From: Vagococcus entomophilus
GTDB taxonomy: Bacteria > Bacillota > Bacilli > Lactobacillales > Vagococcaceae
Reading direction: 5' to 3'
Assembly (NCBI RefSeq): GCF_003987595.1
Contig: NZ_NGJZ01000002.1
Coordinates: 124,001 to 188,000, forward strand
Length of the DNA stretch: 64,000 nt
Of the stretch, positions 18,629 to 27,967 are shown one piece after another (position 1 is the stretch's first letter; each line of letters opens with the position of its first letter). Position numbers and translations under genes: made by a program. The notes beneath the pieces are model-generated. The model was not told where the DNA came from. It did no database searches and worked only from the letters and a program-made list of their open reading frames with translations.

Positions 18629-20211
18629 AGAAGCCAGGAATTAGCGTGTTTTTTCTGTGTATGTTGATTGGAGGAGTCTTTCTTGGTGGCAGGTTAATTA
18701 GTATTAATGATAAACCTTACAACATACAAGATGTAAAACTTAAAGAAAAATATTCTCGGATAGTCGCACTAGGGGGCGGTTCTAACTATTTTTTGGCTAC
18801 AAATAAAAAAGAAGAAAGCACAGTACTTAATACAAGAGGTGAAAAAGTTATTATTTTAAAAGGTCAAGTGACAGTATTTTTAAGTAAAGTAAATAAAAAT
18901 GGAATATTACCAGTATTTAAAAATTATTTTGGTACAGGAATTTTAAATATTGAAACTGGAAAAATGATTCCTATGAATGCTGGTATTATTAAATGTGGCG
19001 ATTTCAATGACTCCGGACTGGCTTGTGGCACTATATTTCCAGAAAATGTAGAGGCTGGACATTCTGATTCAATTATTACGGATCAGGGAAAGGTTTATTT
19101 TGTATCATCTGACAAAAATATAATAAAAGTAAATAATCGTAAAATTATTGAGTTACAAAGTCGAGATTCAAAGGGCAAATATTCCTTTTTCTCTTTAAAT
19201 AAAAACAAAAAAATTTCTGGAAAAAGTATAGAAAAAATAAATGATAAGTACAATTACATATGGCTGCTAGAAGATTCCAATCAGCTGATTACATGTTCAA
19301 AAAAAGATAATAAATATGGGCTGATAGATTTGTCTGGAAAACAAATCATTCCTAGTAAATACGATAGTTTAAGTACAGATTGTGAAAAAAATGGATTTGT
19401 AGCAGAAAAAAATAAAAAATTTGGCATTATTGACAAAACAAACCATATTATACTTCCTTTTAACTATCAATTTCTTTCATCACCTAATGATAATCATTTA
19501 GTTGTGTATCAAAAGAAAAAAGAATATGGGATTATGGAAGATACGGGGAGAATAGTATACAAAGCTAAAAAGGGGGAAGAAATTTCAGATATAACGAATG
19601 AAAATGTTTTTATTGTAACGGACAAGGAGAACAACTTTAAGAAAATGGTAACATTAACAAAAAATAAAATCATTGATTTTGGCAAAAAAAAGGGCGGAAA
19701 AAAAATCAAAAATATAGAAATCAGCGAATCTAGTAATGCAGTGACTGCAACAAAACATAACAATAAAAAGATGAATAAAACTATACAAAAAATTAACCAA
19801 GATAAAGCGTTAACAGATGCTGAAGAAACATTTTTCTTGAAAAATGTAGTAGCGAACCCAGGAGACGTGATGTATAAATTAGCCCTGTCAACATATGATT
19901 CTAATTATGTGAAACGTATGAAGAAAAATGGGGAAAGTATATCTATAAGTGGAAATCAAGCTTTAGAAGTAATACTGACAGGATTAGATTTGCGCAGTTT
20001 AAGTAAGGAAGAGAAGATACTGCTTTATAGTTATGCAGCGGTCTATGCGAATAATGAAATGTACTTTGATGAAGCAAAAGTATACGCAAAACAAGCGCAG
20101 GAGCTTAATCCAAAAGACGAAACGATAAAGAAAATTTTGGACTATACAAAGGAAAATTCAGAGTTAGGTGTCACAAGAGATGATACTGCTAAGAATCAAA
20201 AACTACCGTAA
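18625..20211 (+). CDS. Membrane-anchored WG-repeat protein with TPR-like tail
   Basis: A 528-residue protein with an N-terminal signal anchor (about 5-27) and a large outside part. Residues about 225-330 hold WG-repeat-like units (KYGLIDLSGKQIIPSKYD, KFGIIDKTNHIILPFNYQ, EYGIMEDTGRIVY), a repeat found in bacterial exported proteins and thought to mediate binding. Residues about 385-510 are helical and TPR-like (YAAVYANNEMYFDEAKVYAKQAQELNP). Base composition is very A-rich, unlike the core genes. The start codon overlaps the end of the broken gene upstream. Function unknown. Confidence 0.7.
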   Translation: MKKPGISVFFLCMLIGGVFLGGRLISINDKPYNIQDVKLKEKYSRIVALGGGSNYFLATNKKEESTVLNTRGEKVIILKGQVTVFLSKVNKNGILPVFKNYFGTGILNIETGKMIPMNAGIIKCGDFNDSGLACGTIFPENVEAGHSDSIITDQGKVYFVSSDKNIIKVNNRKIIELQSRDSKGKYSFFSLNKNKKISGKSIEKINDKYNYIWLLEDSNQLITCSKKDNKYGLIDLSGKQIIPSKYDSLSTDCEKNGFVAEKNKKFGIIDKTNHIILPFNYQFLSSPNDNHLVVYQKKKEYGIMEDTGRIVYKAKKGEEISDITNENVFIVTDKENNFKKMVTLTKNKIIDFGKKKGGKKIKNIEISESSNAVTATKHNNKKMNKTIQKINQDKALTDAEETFFLKNVVANPGDVMYKLALSTYDSNYVKRMKKNGESISISGNQALEVILTGLDLRSLSKEEKILLYSYAAVYANNEMYFDEAKVYAKQAQELNPKDETIKKILDYTKENSELGVTRDDTAKNQKLP

Positions 20212-20373
20212 GTAAAGTAGATGGTTGCAAAAAAAAATAAAGTGATGTATAATCCTCTAACTGGTTAGTACCAATTTTTATCAAATAGTAGATATTTATG
20301 GAAAATAGCAAGTGATACAAGATGTAGATTTATCAGTACGGGTATCACTTTTGATTTAATACATCAAGGTTTG

Positions 20374-20407
20374 AAAAGCTGTTCTTGTCTACAAGATAGC
20401 TTTTTTT
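20374..20407 (+). terminator. Terminator between the WG-repeat operon and the LRR gene
   Basis: Stem arms 20374-20388 and 20391-20402 (AAAGCT, one mismatch, TTCTTGT; loop CT) followed by T7. A second, looser hairpin (20310-20318 with 20342-20350) precedes it in the gap 20212-20442, which holds no gene. Confidence 0.7.
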
Positions 20408-20442
20408 GAAGTATCAATTTAAAAAAATAAAGGAGTTTGTTT

Positions 20443-21894
20443 ATGATGAGAAGATATTTTACTTTTTGTCTGATGATACTAGGTTTGTTCATTTTTTGTA
20501 GTATAAATTCTCAAATTGTACAGGCAAAGAGCAATGAAGGCGTTATATTGCAAGGTGAACAAACCATTCAGAATATTTTTCCAGATGACAGTTTAGCGAC
20601 TGTTATGCTGAAGGCGTTAAAAGAAAGTGGTGTTTCTGTGACAAGTGTGGCATCAACTGTCACACAAGTAGATTTGGATAAGATTACTAGTCTGACTGCA
20701 TCTGGAAAGGGAGTAAAGAGTATTGAAGGAATCCAGTATCTGCACGGAATAAAAACTTGGGTTTTGCTTAATGGAAATGATATTACAGATTTGTCTCCTT
20801 TGGCTAACTGGAACTGTTTAAATATAAACAATTTGCAGCTATATAGTAATCATATCTCAGATGTCTCGCCAATTGCTGCTGCAAATTTACCACAATTAAA
20901 TATTCTTGAGCTACAATTTAACAATCTTACAAATAATTGCTTAACAGATGTTGAACGGATTGCGAATAATAGTCCAAATCTATTTACTTTTGATTTGTCA
21001 GGGAATCATATCGATCAGTTCATTCAGATGACAAGTCCCTATAATTTTTTTACAAATATCAGTGTTAGTAATCGTTATTTTGGGCAAACGATTACTTTAG
21101 AGCCGATTACCATTCAGCATTCGACGATTCAAATTGAGAATAGTAGTACAGATACCGATGTGGCCAATCCTAATAAAAATATTCCAGTTGCGAATGTTTC
21201 TAATAATGGTACGGCAACTTCTGATGGAAAAACGATTACTTGGCAAGTATCAGATATTCCTAAAGCGAGCCGAAGCTTGACCTATAAGGTCCAATCCACT
21301 CATGATATTTCGGGAACGACAACAGTGAAACCAGATGTTACTTATACGATTCCGATTAATTGGGGACAAGGAAAAGACGTTGTTGTTCACTATCAAACAA
21401 AAGATAGTAAGCCAATTCTTCCAGATAAACGATATTCAGGAATATTTATGGAGGAATACGAGATTAGCCCACCAGAGATTAAGCATTATGCTGTAAGTAC
21501 TCATACAGGTAGCCTTAAAGGAATATTTGGCGATACAGAAGAAGAGGTTACTTTTGTGTATGACGATCAATCAGAGAATAACTCGACAACCGATGATTCT
21601 AGTACAAGTGGAACCACGATTACGACAACCGAGACGACCACAACAAGTAGTGGTCAAAAGAGTGATACAACAACTAGCACAACGAATAATACCAACAAGG
21701 AAACAATCACAAAAGAAACATCAAAAAAGCGGGAGAAAAAAAATATAAAAGGTACACAAATTTCAGCTGAAAAATGTACCGTAGTTATTAATTATGTAGA
21801 TACAGAAGGGCATAAACTTCATAAGTCTAAAGTATTAAGCGGAAATAAAGGCGCAAGCTATCATACCAAAGCAATACATAGTAAAGAAAAATGA
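20443..21894 (+). CDS. Truncated secreted LRR/MucBP protein (internalin-like)
   Basis: 483 residues. Signal peptide (about 1-28, ending VQAKS), a cap-like helical segment (IFPDDSLATVMLKALKESG), leucine-rich repeats of the internalin SDS22 type (GVKSIEGIQYLHG, NDITDLSPLANW, NHISDVSPIAAANL), a beta domain, one full MucBP unit (VVVHYQTKDSKPILPDKRY), a Thr/Ser linker, then the first 40 or so residues of a second MucBP unit, where the frame stops. No LPXTG or membrane anchor remains. ATG 20443 is preferred, 7 bases after AAGGAG; an in-frame TTG lies at 20437. Paralogue of the LRR protein at 26111. Probably a 3'-deleted adhesin. Confidence 0.75.
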   Translation: MMRRYFTFCLMILGLFIFCSINSQIVQAKSNEGVILQGEQTIQNIFPDDSLATVMLKALKESGVSVTSVASTVTQVDLDKITSLTASGKGVKSIEGIQYLHGIKTWVLLNGNDITDLSPLANWNCLNINNLQLYSNHISDVSPIAAANLPQLNILELQFNNLTNNCLTDVERIANNSPNLFTFDLSGNHIDQFIQMTSPYNFFTNISVSNRYFGQTITLEPITIQHSTIQIENSSTDTDVANPNKNIPVANVSNNGTATSDGKTITWQVSDIPKASRSLTYKVQSTHDISGTTTVKPDVTYTIPINWGQGKDVVVHYQTKDSKPILPDKRYSGIFMEEYEISPPEIKHYAVSTHTGSLKGIFGDTEEEVTFVYDDQSENNSTTDDSSTSGTTITTTETTTTSSGQKSDTTTSTTNNTNKETITKETSKKREKKNIKGTQISAEKCTVVINYVDTEGHKLHKSKVLSGNKGASYHTKAIHSKEK

Positions 21895-21911
21895 TTAAGG
21901 AAGATGTTTAG

Positions 21912-23372
21912 ATGATTTTAGAATTTTTAGATGAGCATGCGAGATATAAATTATACATCTTACAGATTTTAGAAATAAGAAAAAATCAATTCTTGACGCT
22001 TGCCAAGATGTGCGAGCTATTGGGGCTAAGTAAGTATAAGGTACAGGTCTATTTGGAGGAGCTCCAATCAGAGCTATCAAAAGGTGAAAAAGAATTATTT
22101 GCTGTAGAAATTATGGATAAAGGGGAATTGGAGTGGACAGCGATCGATGCAGAAGTAATCAGATATCAGCGGTACCTCTATGCCAAGCAATCCATCAGAT
22201 TTCGATTGTTTCACAATCTATTTATGGGCAAATATACAATGGACAGATTTGCTGTTGAAGAGTCGCTAAGTTTGGCTCAGGTCTATAATATCAGAAAAGA
22301 ATTAGTGTTTGTGTTAAACCAATGGGATCTGGATATTGAGGGTATGAATATTGTAGGAAAGAATGAAGTTGCTGTTCGAAATAGTATTTTTGAAATTTAT
22401 TATTATTTTTTTAATGGAATAGAGTACCCTTTCGAAGAAAAAGTTTTTAAGCAATGTTCACAAATCAAAGATATTGTTATTTATTCCCAGCAGATGCGTC
22501 TGATCTACACCAAACAAATTAAGATGGAAATATTTTTAGCAGTTCAGTTAATTAGAGCAAGACAAGGCCATGTATTAGAGACCTCGCTACCTAATCTGTC
22601 AGGTTCAAAGAGTGACATACAAAAAAATTTAGAGCCATTTTATAATAAATTGCTTTTTAAAAAAGAAAAAGAAGAACAAATTGCAGAGGAGATTAAGTGG
22701 GTGCTTTTATTTCTAATCATTGATTTAGAAGTAGTCTGTCTTGAGTATGAAGTAAAGGATGATCAAAGGCAGCATATCAAAAATTTATCAAATAAATTAT
22801 TGCTGTCTGTGAAAAAACATGTGCAAGAAGAGACTATTCATGAAGAATGGGTAAAAAAAATCTGCAATAAAACCCAATTAAATATGATGCGTTTCTTCTA
22901 TTTCCGATACCGAGCGACAACGTTTATTGAAGATGAACAAAGAGCTTATTTCCGGTCCTTTTACCCTACCTTTCATAAGATCAGCATAGATTTTATTGAA
23001 ACAGCTAGATGTTTTGATGAGACTTTGTGGGACACAGAAGAAGCATTATCAAAGGCCTACTATGATTGTTTGTTTACGCTGATTTCCATTATTCCTATTA
23101 ATGAGGTAGAGAAAAAAATCAATATTTGTGTGGATTTTTCGCACGGAGAAGAATATACCAAATTTGTCTGTAAAAATATTGAAAATTTTCGAGATTTAAA
23201 TATTACTATTCAAGAGATTCACAACCAATATACAGATATCTATATGTCGGATTTTGCCATTAAAAGATTGAACTGCCGACAAATCATTTGGAGAAACCCA
23301 CCTACATCCTCAGATTGGGAAGAATTTGCTGATTGTGTACTGAAAATAAAGAAGGAGAAGTTTAATGAATAA
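21912..23372 (+). CDS. Mga-like transcriptional regulator
   Basis: A 486-residue soluble protein with the layout of the Mga/AtxA virulence regulator family: N-terminal helix-turn-helix regions (about 15-60, LTLAKMCELLGLSKYKVQVYLEEL; about 100-150, FAVEESLSLAQVYNIRKELVFVLN) followed by long helical PRD-like domains and an EIIB-like C-terminal end (KINICVDFSHGEEYTKFVC). Such proteins activate surface-protein genes and may be controlled by PTS phosphorylation. It begins 17 bases after the truncated LRR gene and overlaps the next gene by 8 bases. Likely targets are the adhesins around it (inference). Confidence 0.8.
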   Translation: MILEFLDEHARYKLYILQILEIRKNQFLTLAKMCELLGLSKYKVQVYLEELQSELSKGEKELFAVEIMDKGELEWTAIDAEVIRYQRYLYAKQSIRFRLFHNLFMGKYTMDRFAVEESLSLAQVYNIRKELVFVLNQWDLDIEGMNIVGKNEVAVRNSIFEIYYYFFNGIEYPFEEKVFKQCSQIKDIVIYSQQMRLIYTKQIKMEIFLAVQLIRARQGHVLETSLPNLSGSKSDIQKNLEPFYNKLLFKKEKEEQIAEEIKWVLLFLIIDLEVVCLEYEVKDDQRQHIKNLSNKLLLSVKKHVQEETIHEEWVKKICNKTQLNMMRFFYFRYRATTFIEDEQRAYFRSFYPTFHKISIDFIETARCFDETLWDTEEALSKAYYDCLFTLISIIPINEVEKKINICVDFSHGEEYTKFVCKNIENFRDLNITIQEIHNQYTDIYMSDFAIKRLNCRQIIWRNPPTSSDWEEFADCVLKIKKEKFNE

Positions 23373-23778
23373 AAAAAACATCCTGCTCTTGAGTACTGTT
23401 TTTATCTGTGGACAAGTTTTTATGGCCTATCAAGGAAGTCTGACAACTACTAGTCTCATGAAAAAATCAGAAAAGTTAAGTATGCAGACAGCGTTTATTT
23501 CGAAAGATCAAGTACTTTGGGAGTTAGTTGAAAGGCCAAAAGACGAGAATGGTGTTTTTGATACTCCATCAAAAGAGATAAATTATATCTATAAGAAAAC
23601 AGATTTAAAAAAATGGGAGTTACAGAAAAGTCAATTTTTAACTATTAATAAGAAAATTTCTTTATTAAAGAAACAAGTACAACCGGTGGGAGCAAACGGA
23701 GACGAAGCAAATGTGGTCGCATCAATCGCTACTAAGTTGTCAGGAAAAATTTTATTTGGCGATGTGCGAGAAGTATAA
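23365..23778 (+). CDS. Small exported protein coupled to the Mga-like gene
   Basis: 137 residues, with an N-terminal hydrophobic segment (about 5-24) acting as signal or anchor, and a charged remainder. No family recognised. A run of helix near the middle (KKWELQKSQFLTINKKISLLKKQ) is followed by a Gly/Ala-rich end. The start sits inside the last codons of the Mga-like gene with its own GGAG site, so translation is coupled. The position suggests a sensor or accessory to that regulator, which is only inference. Confidence 0.6.
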   Translation: MNKKNILLLSTVFICGQVFMAYQGSLTTTSLMKKSEKLSMQTAFISKDQVLWELVERPKDENGVFDTPSKEINYIYKKTDLKKWELQKSQFLTINKKISLLKKQVQPVGANGDEANVVASIATKLSGKILFGDVREV

Positions 23779-23906
23779 GTGAATAAATAAATTTCTATTA
23801 TTTTTCTTAAAAATAAAAATAGATTAGAAGGTTTTTGATTTCTCATTATTACACGAAAAGGGGTATAGTGTTAGTATACAGGAAGAACATTTATAAGGAG
23901 ACTATT

Positions 23907-26084
23907 ATGAAAAAGAAAAATTATTTAAAGTTTATAGTCATGGCGTGTGTTGTTAGTATTTTCTTTTTAAGTGGGGGTTCTAAAAAAGTACTGGCAGAGA
24001 ATACGGACGGTTGGGTAGAGAGTGCCACTAATCCGGATTTGAAAATTACTTCTGGGGATTATGAAGTTCACTATACTTATGGGATTAATACTCAAGTCGG
24101 GTGGAATTCAGCTGCAGTTTTTACGGGGTATCCTAACGTCTATTTGGTGGATAAAAAAGCCAATAAAGTAGTCCAACACCAATTTGGTTTTTTTTATAAT
24201 GGCGATAGCAGTAGCTCAAGTAGTTTTTTACTAGGTCTGAAAGATAGCGCAGGAGCGTATCATGTTTATTCATCTCCTTTTTCTGGAGCAAAAATTTATA
24301 CGAAGGATGGAGTAATCAAATCAGTAGTTGAAAAAACAATTGATGGGTACGGAAAATTCCAGTATGAAAATTATTTAACACCGGTAGGGACAGATACAGT
24401 GAACCACAAATACGTCATTACGAATACAGGTAATCAAGTGATGATTTTTAGAGCTATGAAAAATGTAGATACAGATCTGGATGGAAATGATAAAGTTCCA
24501 GTTTATATGTTAGGACAAAATGAAGGGCTTTATATTAAGTCTGGTAGTTATAGGCTGAATTATTTTATGTCAGGATCCTCAGGGCCTAAAAACTTTAAAA
24601 ATTTTTACAAACCGTACCATTCTCCAGCTACAGATACGATGAATGCCAATGTATATTATCCATATACACCAGAAGATATTACTGGTGTAGGAGATGAGAG
24701 CAAAGGATATGCTTCTGATGCTGCTGTTGCTGGGACAGGTGATACAGGTATTTATATGAAGTGGGATGAAGTGACTTTACAACCGGGAGAAAGCAAAGAA
24801 TTTAGCTATGATGTGAGCTTATCAGGTAATATCAAATCTGAGCGTAGCTACGAGAACCAAACACAGCAATCTGGTATCAATTATCCTGGAGATACTCTGG
24901 CATATAGAATGACTGCAAAACTAGATAGTAGTTTTGGTGAAGTCAGTTCAGGGACGATTACGGATACGCTAGACAAAGGGCTTTCATTTACCTCAGATAA
25001 AGTTGAAATTTTAGACGCAAGTGGAACAGTACTTCGTTCGGTACCTGTGTCAGATTGTTATGACGCAGCGAAGCACAAACTATCTGTCCCCATTCAAAAG
25101 AGTGATGTACAATCTGAAAACGTGACTATTAGATATTTTGTTAAGGCCGATCAATCATTAGCTAATCAAACTGCACATAACGAGGGTATTTATCAAATTA
25201 TAGGTGCTGTAGGGGAAAAAAACATTACGGATTCTCTAGATGTGCCATTTTCTCAAAAAAAATCACAAGCTGTTACTGTTAGCTATTTGGACGAATCAGG
25301 TAATGTATTGCCATTGGATGATGGAACAGCTAATCCGCTCATTTTAACAGGAGAATACGGCGCTAAGTATGAAACGCAAGAAAAACCAATAAAAGGATAT
25401 ATCTTGCTACGTACTAAAGGAGATACGAAAGGAACCTTTACGGACGTTGCACAGACTGTTCAGTATGTTTACGGAAAAGATCCTAATTATAAAGGAAATG
25501 TGATTACAAAGTATATAGATAAAGACACAAAAACAGACATTGTTAAACAAACCGTAGAGACAAAACCTGTTGGAGATTCTTATACAACACAAGAAAGGAA
25601 AATAAAGGGCTACACGTTGGTAGAAAAACCTAGTAATGCAACAGGAAAGGTTGGTGAAGGGGATACTGTCGTGACCTATTTATATGTTAAAAATCCTACA
25701 CCACAACCAGCATCTAACGGAATTGTTCGAACATATTACATAGATGAATCTGGCAAAGAAATTGCTACGAAAAATCAAACATCAGGTGAAATTGGTACGG
25801 ATTATACGACAATTAAGAAGAATATTACAGGATATACATTTAAAGAAGTTCAGGGCAGTGCTTCAGGTAAATATACAAAGGGTGAGATTACTGTTCGTTA
25901 TAGTTACAAAAAAACTCCAAGCACGCCAACACCGTCATCAAGTGAAGGAAAGCAATCAAATAAACACAGTAATAATCTACCTCAAACAGGGGAACAATCA
26001 AAGAGCTTGCTGAGCAAAGTAGGGGCTGTTTTGTTGATAATAGTAGCCTTGGCTATTGGCTTCATTTATAAAAACAAGAAATAA
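23907..26084 (+). CDS. LPXTG-anchored MucBP adhesin
   Basis: 725 residues. Signal peptide (about 1-32, ending KVLAEN); an N-terminal beta-rich domain (about 35-310) not recognised by name; an isopeptide/fimbrial-D2-like domain (about 320-440, YRMTAKLDSSFGEVSSGTITDTLDKGL); three MucBP units (starting near VTVSYLDESGNVL, VITKYIDKDTKTD and IVRTYYIDESGKE); a Pro/Ser spacer; LPQTG at 691-695; membrane helix; KNKK tail. Sortase should link it to the wall, and MucBP units suggest host-mucin or glycan binding. Start ATG 23907 follows AAGGAG at 23895-23900. The next LPQTG gene is 26 bases downstream. Confidence 0.88.
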   Translation: MKKKNYLKFIVMACVVSIFFLSGGSKKVLAENTDGWVESATNPDLKITSGDYEVHYTYGINTQVGWNSAAVFTGYPNVYLVDKKANKVVQHQFGFFYNGDSSSSSSFLLGLKDSAGAYHVYSSPFSGAKIYTKDGVIKSVVEKTIDGYGKFQYENYLTPVGTDTVNHKYVITNTGNQVMIFRAMKNVDTDLDGNDKVPVYMLGQNEGLYIKSGSYRLNYFMSGSSGPKNFKNFYKPYHSPATDTMNANVYYPYTPEDITGVGDESKGYASDAAVAGTGDTGIYMKWDEVTLQPGESKEFSYDVSLSGNIKSERSYENQTQQSGINYPGDTLAYRMTAKLDSSFGEVSSGTITDTLDKGLSFTSDKVEILDASGTVLRSVPVSDCYDAAKHKLSVPIQKSDVQSENVTIRYFVKADQSLANQTAHNEGIYQIIGAVGEKNITDSLDVPFSQKKSQAVTVSYLDESGNVLPLDDGTANPLILTGEYGAKYETQEKPIKGYILLRTKGDTKGTFTDVAQTVQYVYGKDPNYKGNVITKYIDKDTKTDIVKQTVETKPVGDSYTTQERKIKGYTLVEKPSNATGKVGEGDTVVTYLYVKNPTPQPASNGIVRTYYIDESGKEIATKNQTSGEIGTDYTTIKKNITGYTFKEVQGSASGKYTKGEITVRYSYKKTPSTPTPSSSEGKQSNKHSNNLPQTGEQSKSLLSKVGAVLLIIVALAIGFIYKNKK

Positions 26085-26110
26085 ATTAATGAAGAAAGAA
26101 GAGAAAATGA

Positions 26111-27766
26111 ATGAAAATTAGTAAGTATTATTATGTGTTCGCTAGTTCGGTATTATTTGTAAATTTAGCCGCTCCAATAGCTGCAAATGCTACAACAAAG
26201 GAACAAACAACAGGTCAAGCAACATCCTTGGTAGCCACTTCTAATTCTACTGCTGCGACACCTCAAAATATTGAAGGATCAAAAAAAATAGCTGAAATTT
26301 TCCCAGATGCTGCTTTTGCCAAAGTTATTCTTAAAAATATGCAGGATCATGGTTATAAAGGTACAGATGTCAGTGATGAAGTAACACAAGAAGATTTAAA
26401 TAATTATTTGAAACATAACTTAGCTGCTAGCGGTGCAGGCATTACAAGTATTGAAGGGATACAATATCTTCATAACTTAGGGTGGCCAATACAAGATACC
26501 GTGGTTGGGCAAGTAATGCTAGATGGTAACAATATTAAAGATTTATCTCCATTAGCCAACTTTGATTCGCCAGTAGCGGGCGTTCAATTTGGGGGCTCGG
26601 ATATGCATGGTGTTGATTTCTCTCCACTTTTTGCTAGTCCAGCATATTTGAATCATAAAGCTTATGATTACAACAAATGGTTTATGGTAGCGCTTGGAGA
26701 ATGTAATCTAGATCAAAATGATGTTGAAAAACTTCTCAGCTTACGTGCGGTTAATCAGCAAACAATGTATACGACGCAATTGCAATTGCAAGGAAACCAT
26801 TTTGATAACTTCACGAGCCTGGCTGACAATTGGAATTCATATGCAAATCCTGGCTACTGGTTACATGACCAAACGATGACGCTAAGTCCGATAAAAATTA
26901 CTTCCTTAACGCAAAAAGTAGAATTTAAAAATCCGAGTAAAGAATGTAGTGCTAGCAATTATGGAAAACCTCTTCCCATTACGAAAGCAATTGCGACGGT
27001 TACGGATAATGATGCCAGTGGAACGGAAGCTGAGACCATTGATGCTACAAATCATGCTTCTGCTTCGTGGACAGCAACAAATATTCAAGGAAAACAGTAT
27101 CTAAGAGTGGATGTTACACAAGCGGGTGTAACGGAACATAATGTTGAAAGTGTACATTATTTGATTCCTTTGGTATGGGATATTCAACCAGATCCAGAGC
27201 CAACTACAACAACAAGCAGCTCAAGTGATACGAGTGAAACAACAAGTAGTTCAAGTGATACGAGTGAAACAACAAGTAGTTCAAGTGATACGAGTGAAAC
27301 AACAAGTAGTTCAAGTGATACGAGTGAAACAACAAGTAGTTCAAGTGATACGAGTGAAACAACAAGTAGTTCAAGTGATACGAGTGAAACAACAAGTAGT
27401 TCAAGTGATACGAGTGAAACAACAAGTAGTTCAAGTGATACGAGTGAAACAACAAGTAGTTCAAGTGATACGAGTGAAACAACAAGCAGCTCAAGTGATA
27501 CGAGTGAAATAACAAGCAGCTCAAGTGATACGAGTGAAACAACAAGCAGCTCAAGTGATACGAGTGAAACAACAAATAGCACAGGTACCACGTCAAGTAG
27601 TAATCAGGTGACTCCTGCGCATTCAGATTCCTCAAATAGAAGTGATAAAAAAACATTACCTCAAACAGGTGAAAAGACTACAAGTATAGAGTCTGTAATA
27701 GGAATGTCTTTGTTAGCGGGAATCGGTTTTTACCTCTTTAGAAAAAAAGAGCAAAATAGAGAATAG
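26111..27766 (+). CDS. LPXTG-anchored LRR surface protein with Ser/Thr repeat stalk
   Basis: 551 residues. Signal peptide (about 1-28, ending ANATT), a cap (IFPDAAFAKVILKNMQDHG), internalin-like leucine-rich repeats (GITSIEGIQYLHN, NNIKDLSPLANF), a beta domain ending LIPLVWDIQP, twelve perfect or near-perfect 10-residue repeats (TTSSSSDTSE type), LPQTG at 516-520, a membrane helix and a basic tail. The N-terminal half is clearly paralogous to the truncated LRR gene at 20443. The repeat is a flexible stalk like SD-repeat stalks. Forms an operon with the MucBP adhesin upstream. Confidence 0.87.
   Translation: MKISKYYYVFASSVLFVNLAAPIAANATTKEQTTGQATSLVATSNSTAATPQNIEGSKKIAEIFPDAAFAKVILKNMQDHGYKGTDVSDEVTQEDLNNYLKHNLAASGAGITSIEGIQYLHNLGWPIQDTVVGQVMLDGNNIKDLSPLANFDSPVAGVQFGGSDMHGVDFSPLFASPAYLNHKAYDYNKWFMVALGECNLDQNDVEKLLSLRAVNQQTMYTTQLQLQGNHFDNFTSLADNWNSYANPGYWLHDQTMTLSPIKITSLTQKVEFKNPSKECSASNYGKPLPITKAIATVTDNDASGTEAETIDATNHASASWTATNIQGKQYLRVDVTQAGVTEHNVESVHYLIPLVWDIQPDPEPTTTTSSSSDTSETTSSSSDTSETTSSSSDTSETTSSSSDTSETTSSSSDTSETTSSSSDTSETTSSSSDTSETTSSSSDTSETTSSSSDTSETTSSSSDTSEITSSSSDTSETTSSSSDTSETTNSTGTTSSSNQVTPAHSDSSNRSDKKTLPQTGEKTTSIESVIGMSLLAGIGFYLFRKKEQNRE
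27211..27570 (+). repeat. In-frame 30-bp tandem repeat, 12 copies
   Basis: Exactly 12 units of 30 bp (AACAAGYAGYTCAAGTGATA plus CGAGTGAAAC). Copies 2-9 use AGTAGT and are identical; copies 1 and 10-12 use AGCAGC. Copy 10 has one base change at 27510 (Thr to Ile). Each unit adds ten residues to the stalk without changing frame, so copy-number change is tolerated. Confidence 0.97.
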
Positions 27767-27773
27767 CATAGTG

Positions 27774-27814
27774 TAGGATGGATAGCTGATTAAAAGCATT
27801 CATCCTATTTTTTT
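27774..27814 (+). terminator. Terminator after the LRR surface gene
   Basis: Outer stem TAGGATG with CATCCTA (27774-27780 with 27801-27807) plus inner pairing, then a T7 run. It closes the two-gene adhesin operon. Confidence 0.78.
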
Positions 27815-27967
27815 AGCTATAAGTGAAAAAAATAAAAAAAGTGGTTGCCAAATCTAACTTAAAAAATAGTTTCCAAATATTTTTATTTTTTTAAAAAATG
27901 AGTGGAAATAAAACAAGTTTGAATATGCTAAGATTAGAAAGAAGTAAAAATGAAAAGAGGTGATATT

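Noticed and set aside
27211..27570. CRISPR-like regular repeats
   Set aside because: Units are directly adjacent with no spacers, and they encode an in-frame Ser/Thr stalk.
27184..27656. Long minus-strand and alternative-frame open frames across the 30-bp repeats
   Set aside because: They are periodic shadows of the tandem repeat with no ribosome site or signal; the plus-strand LPQTG gene explains the region.
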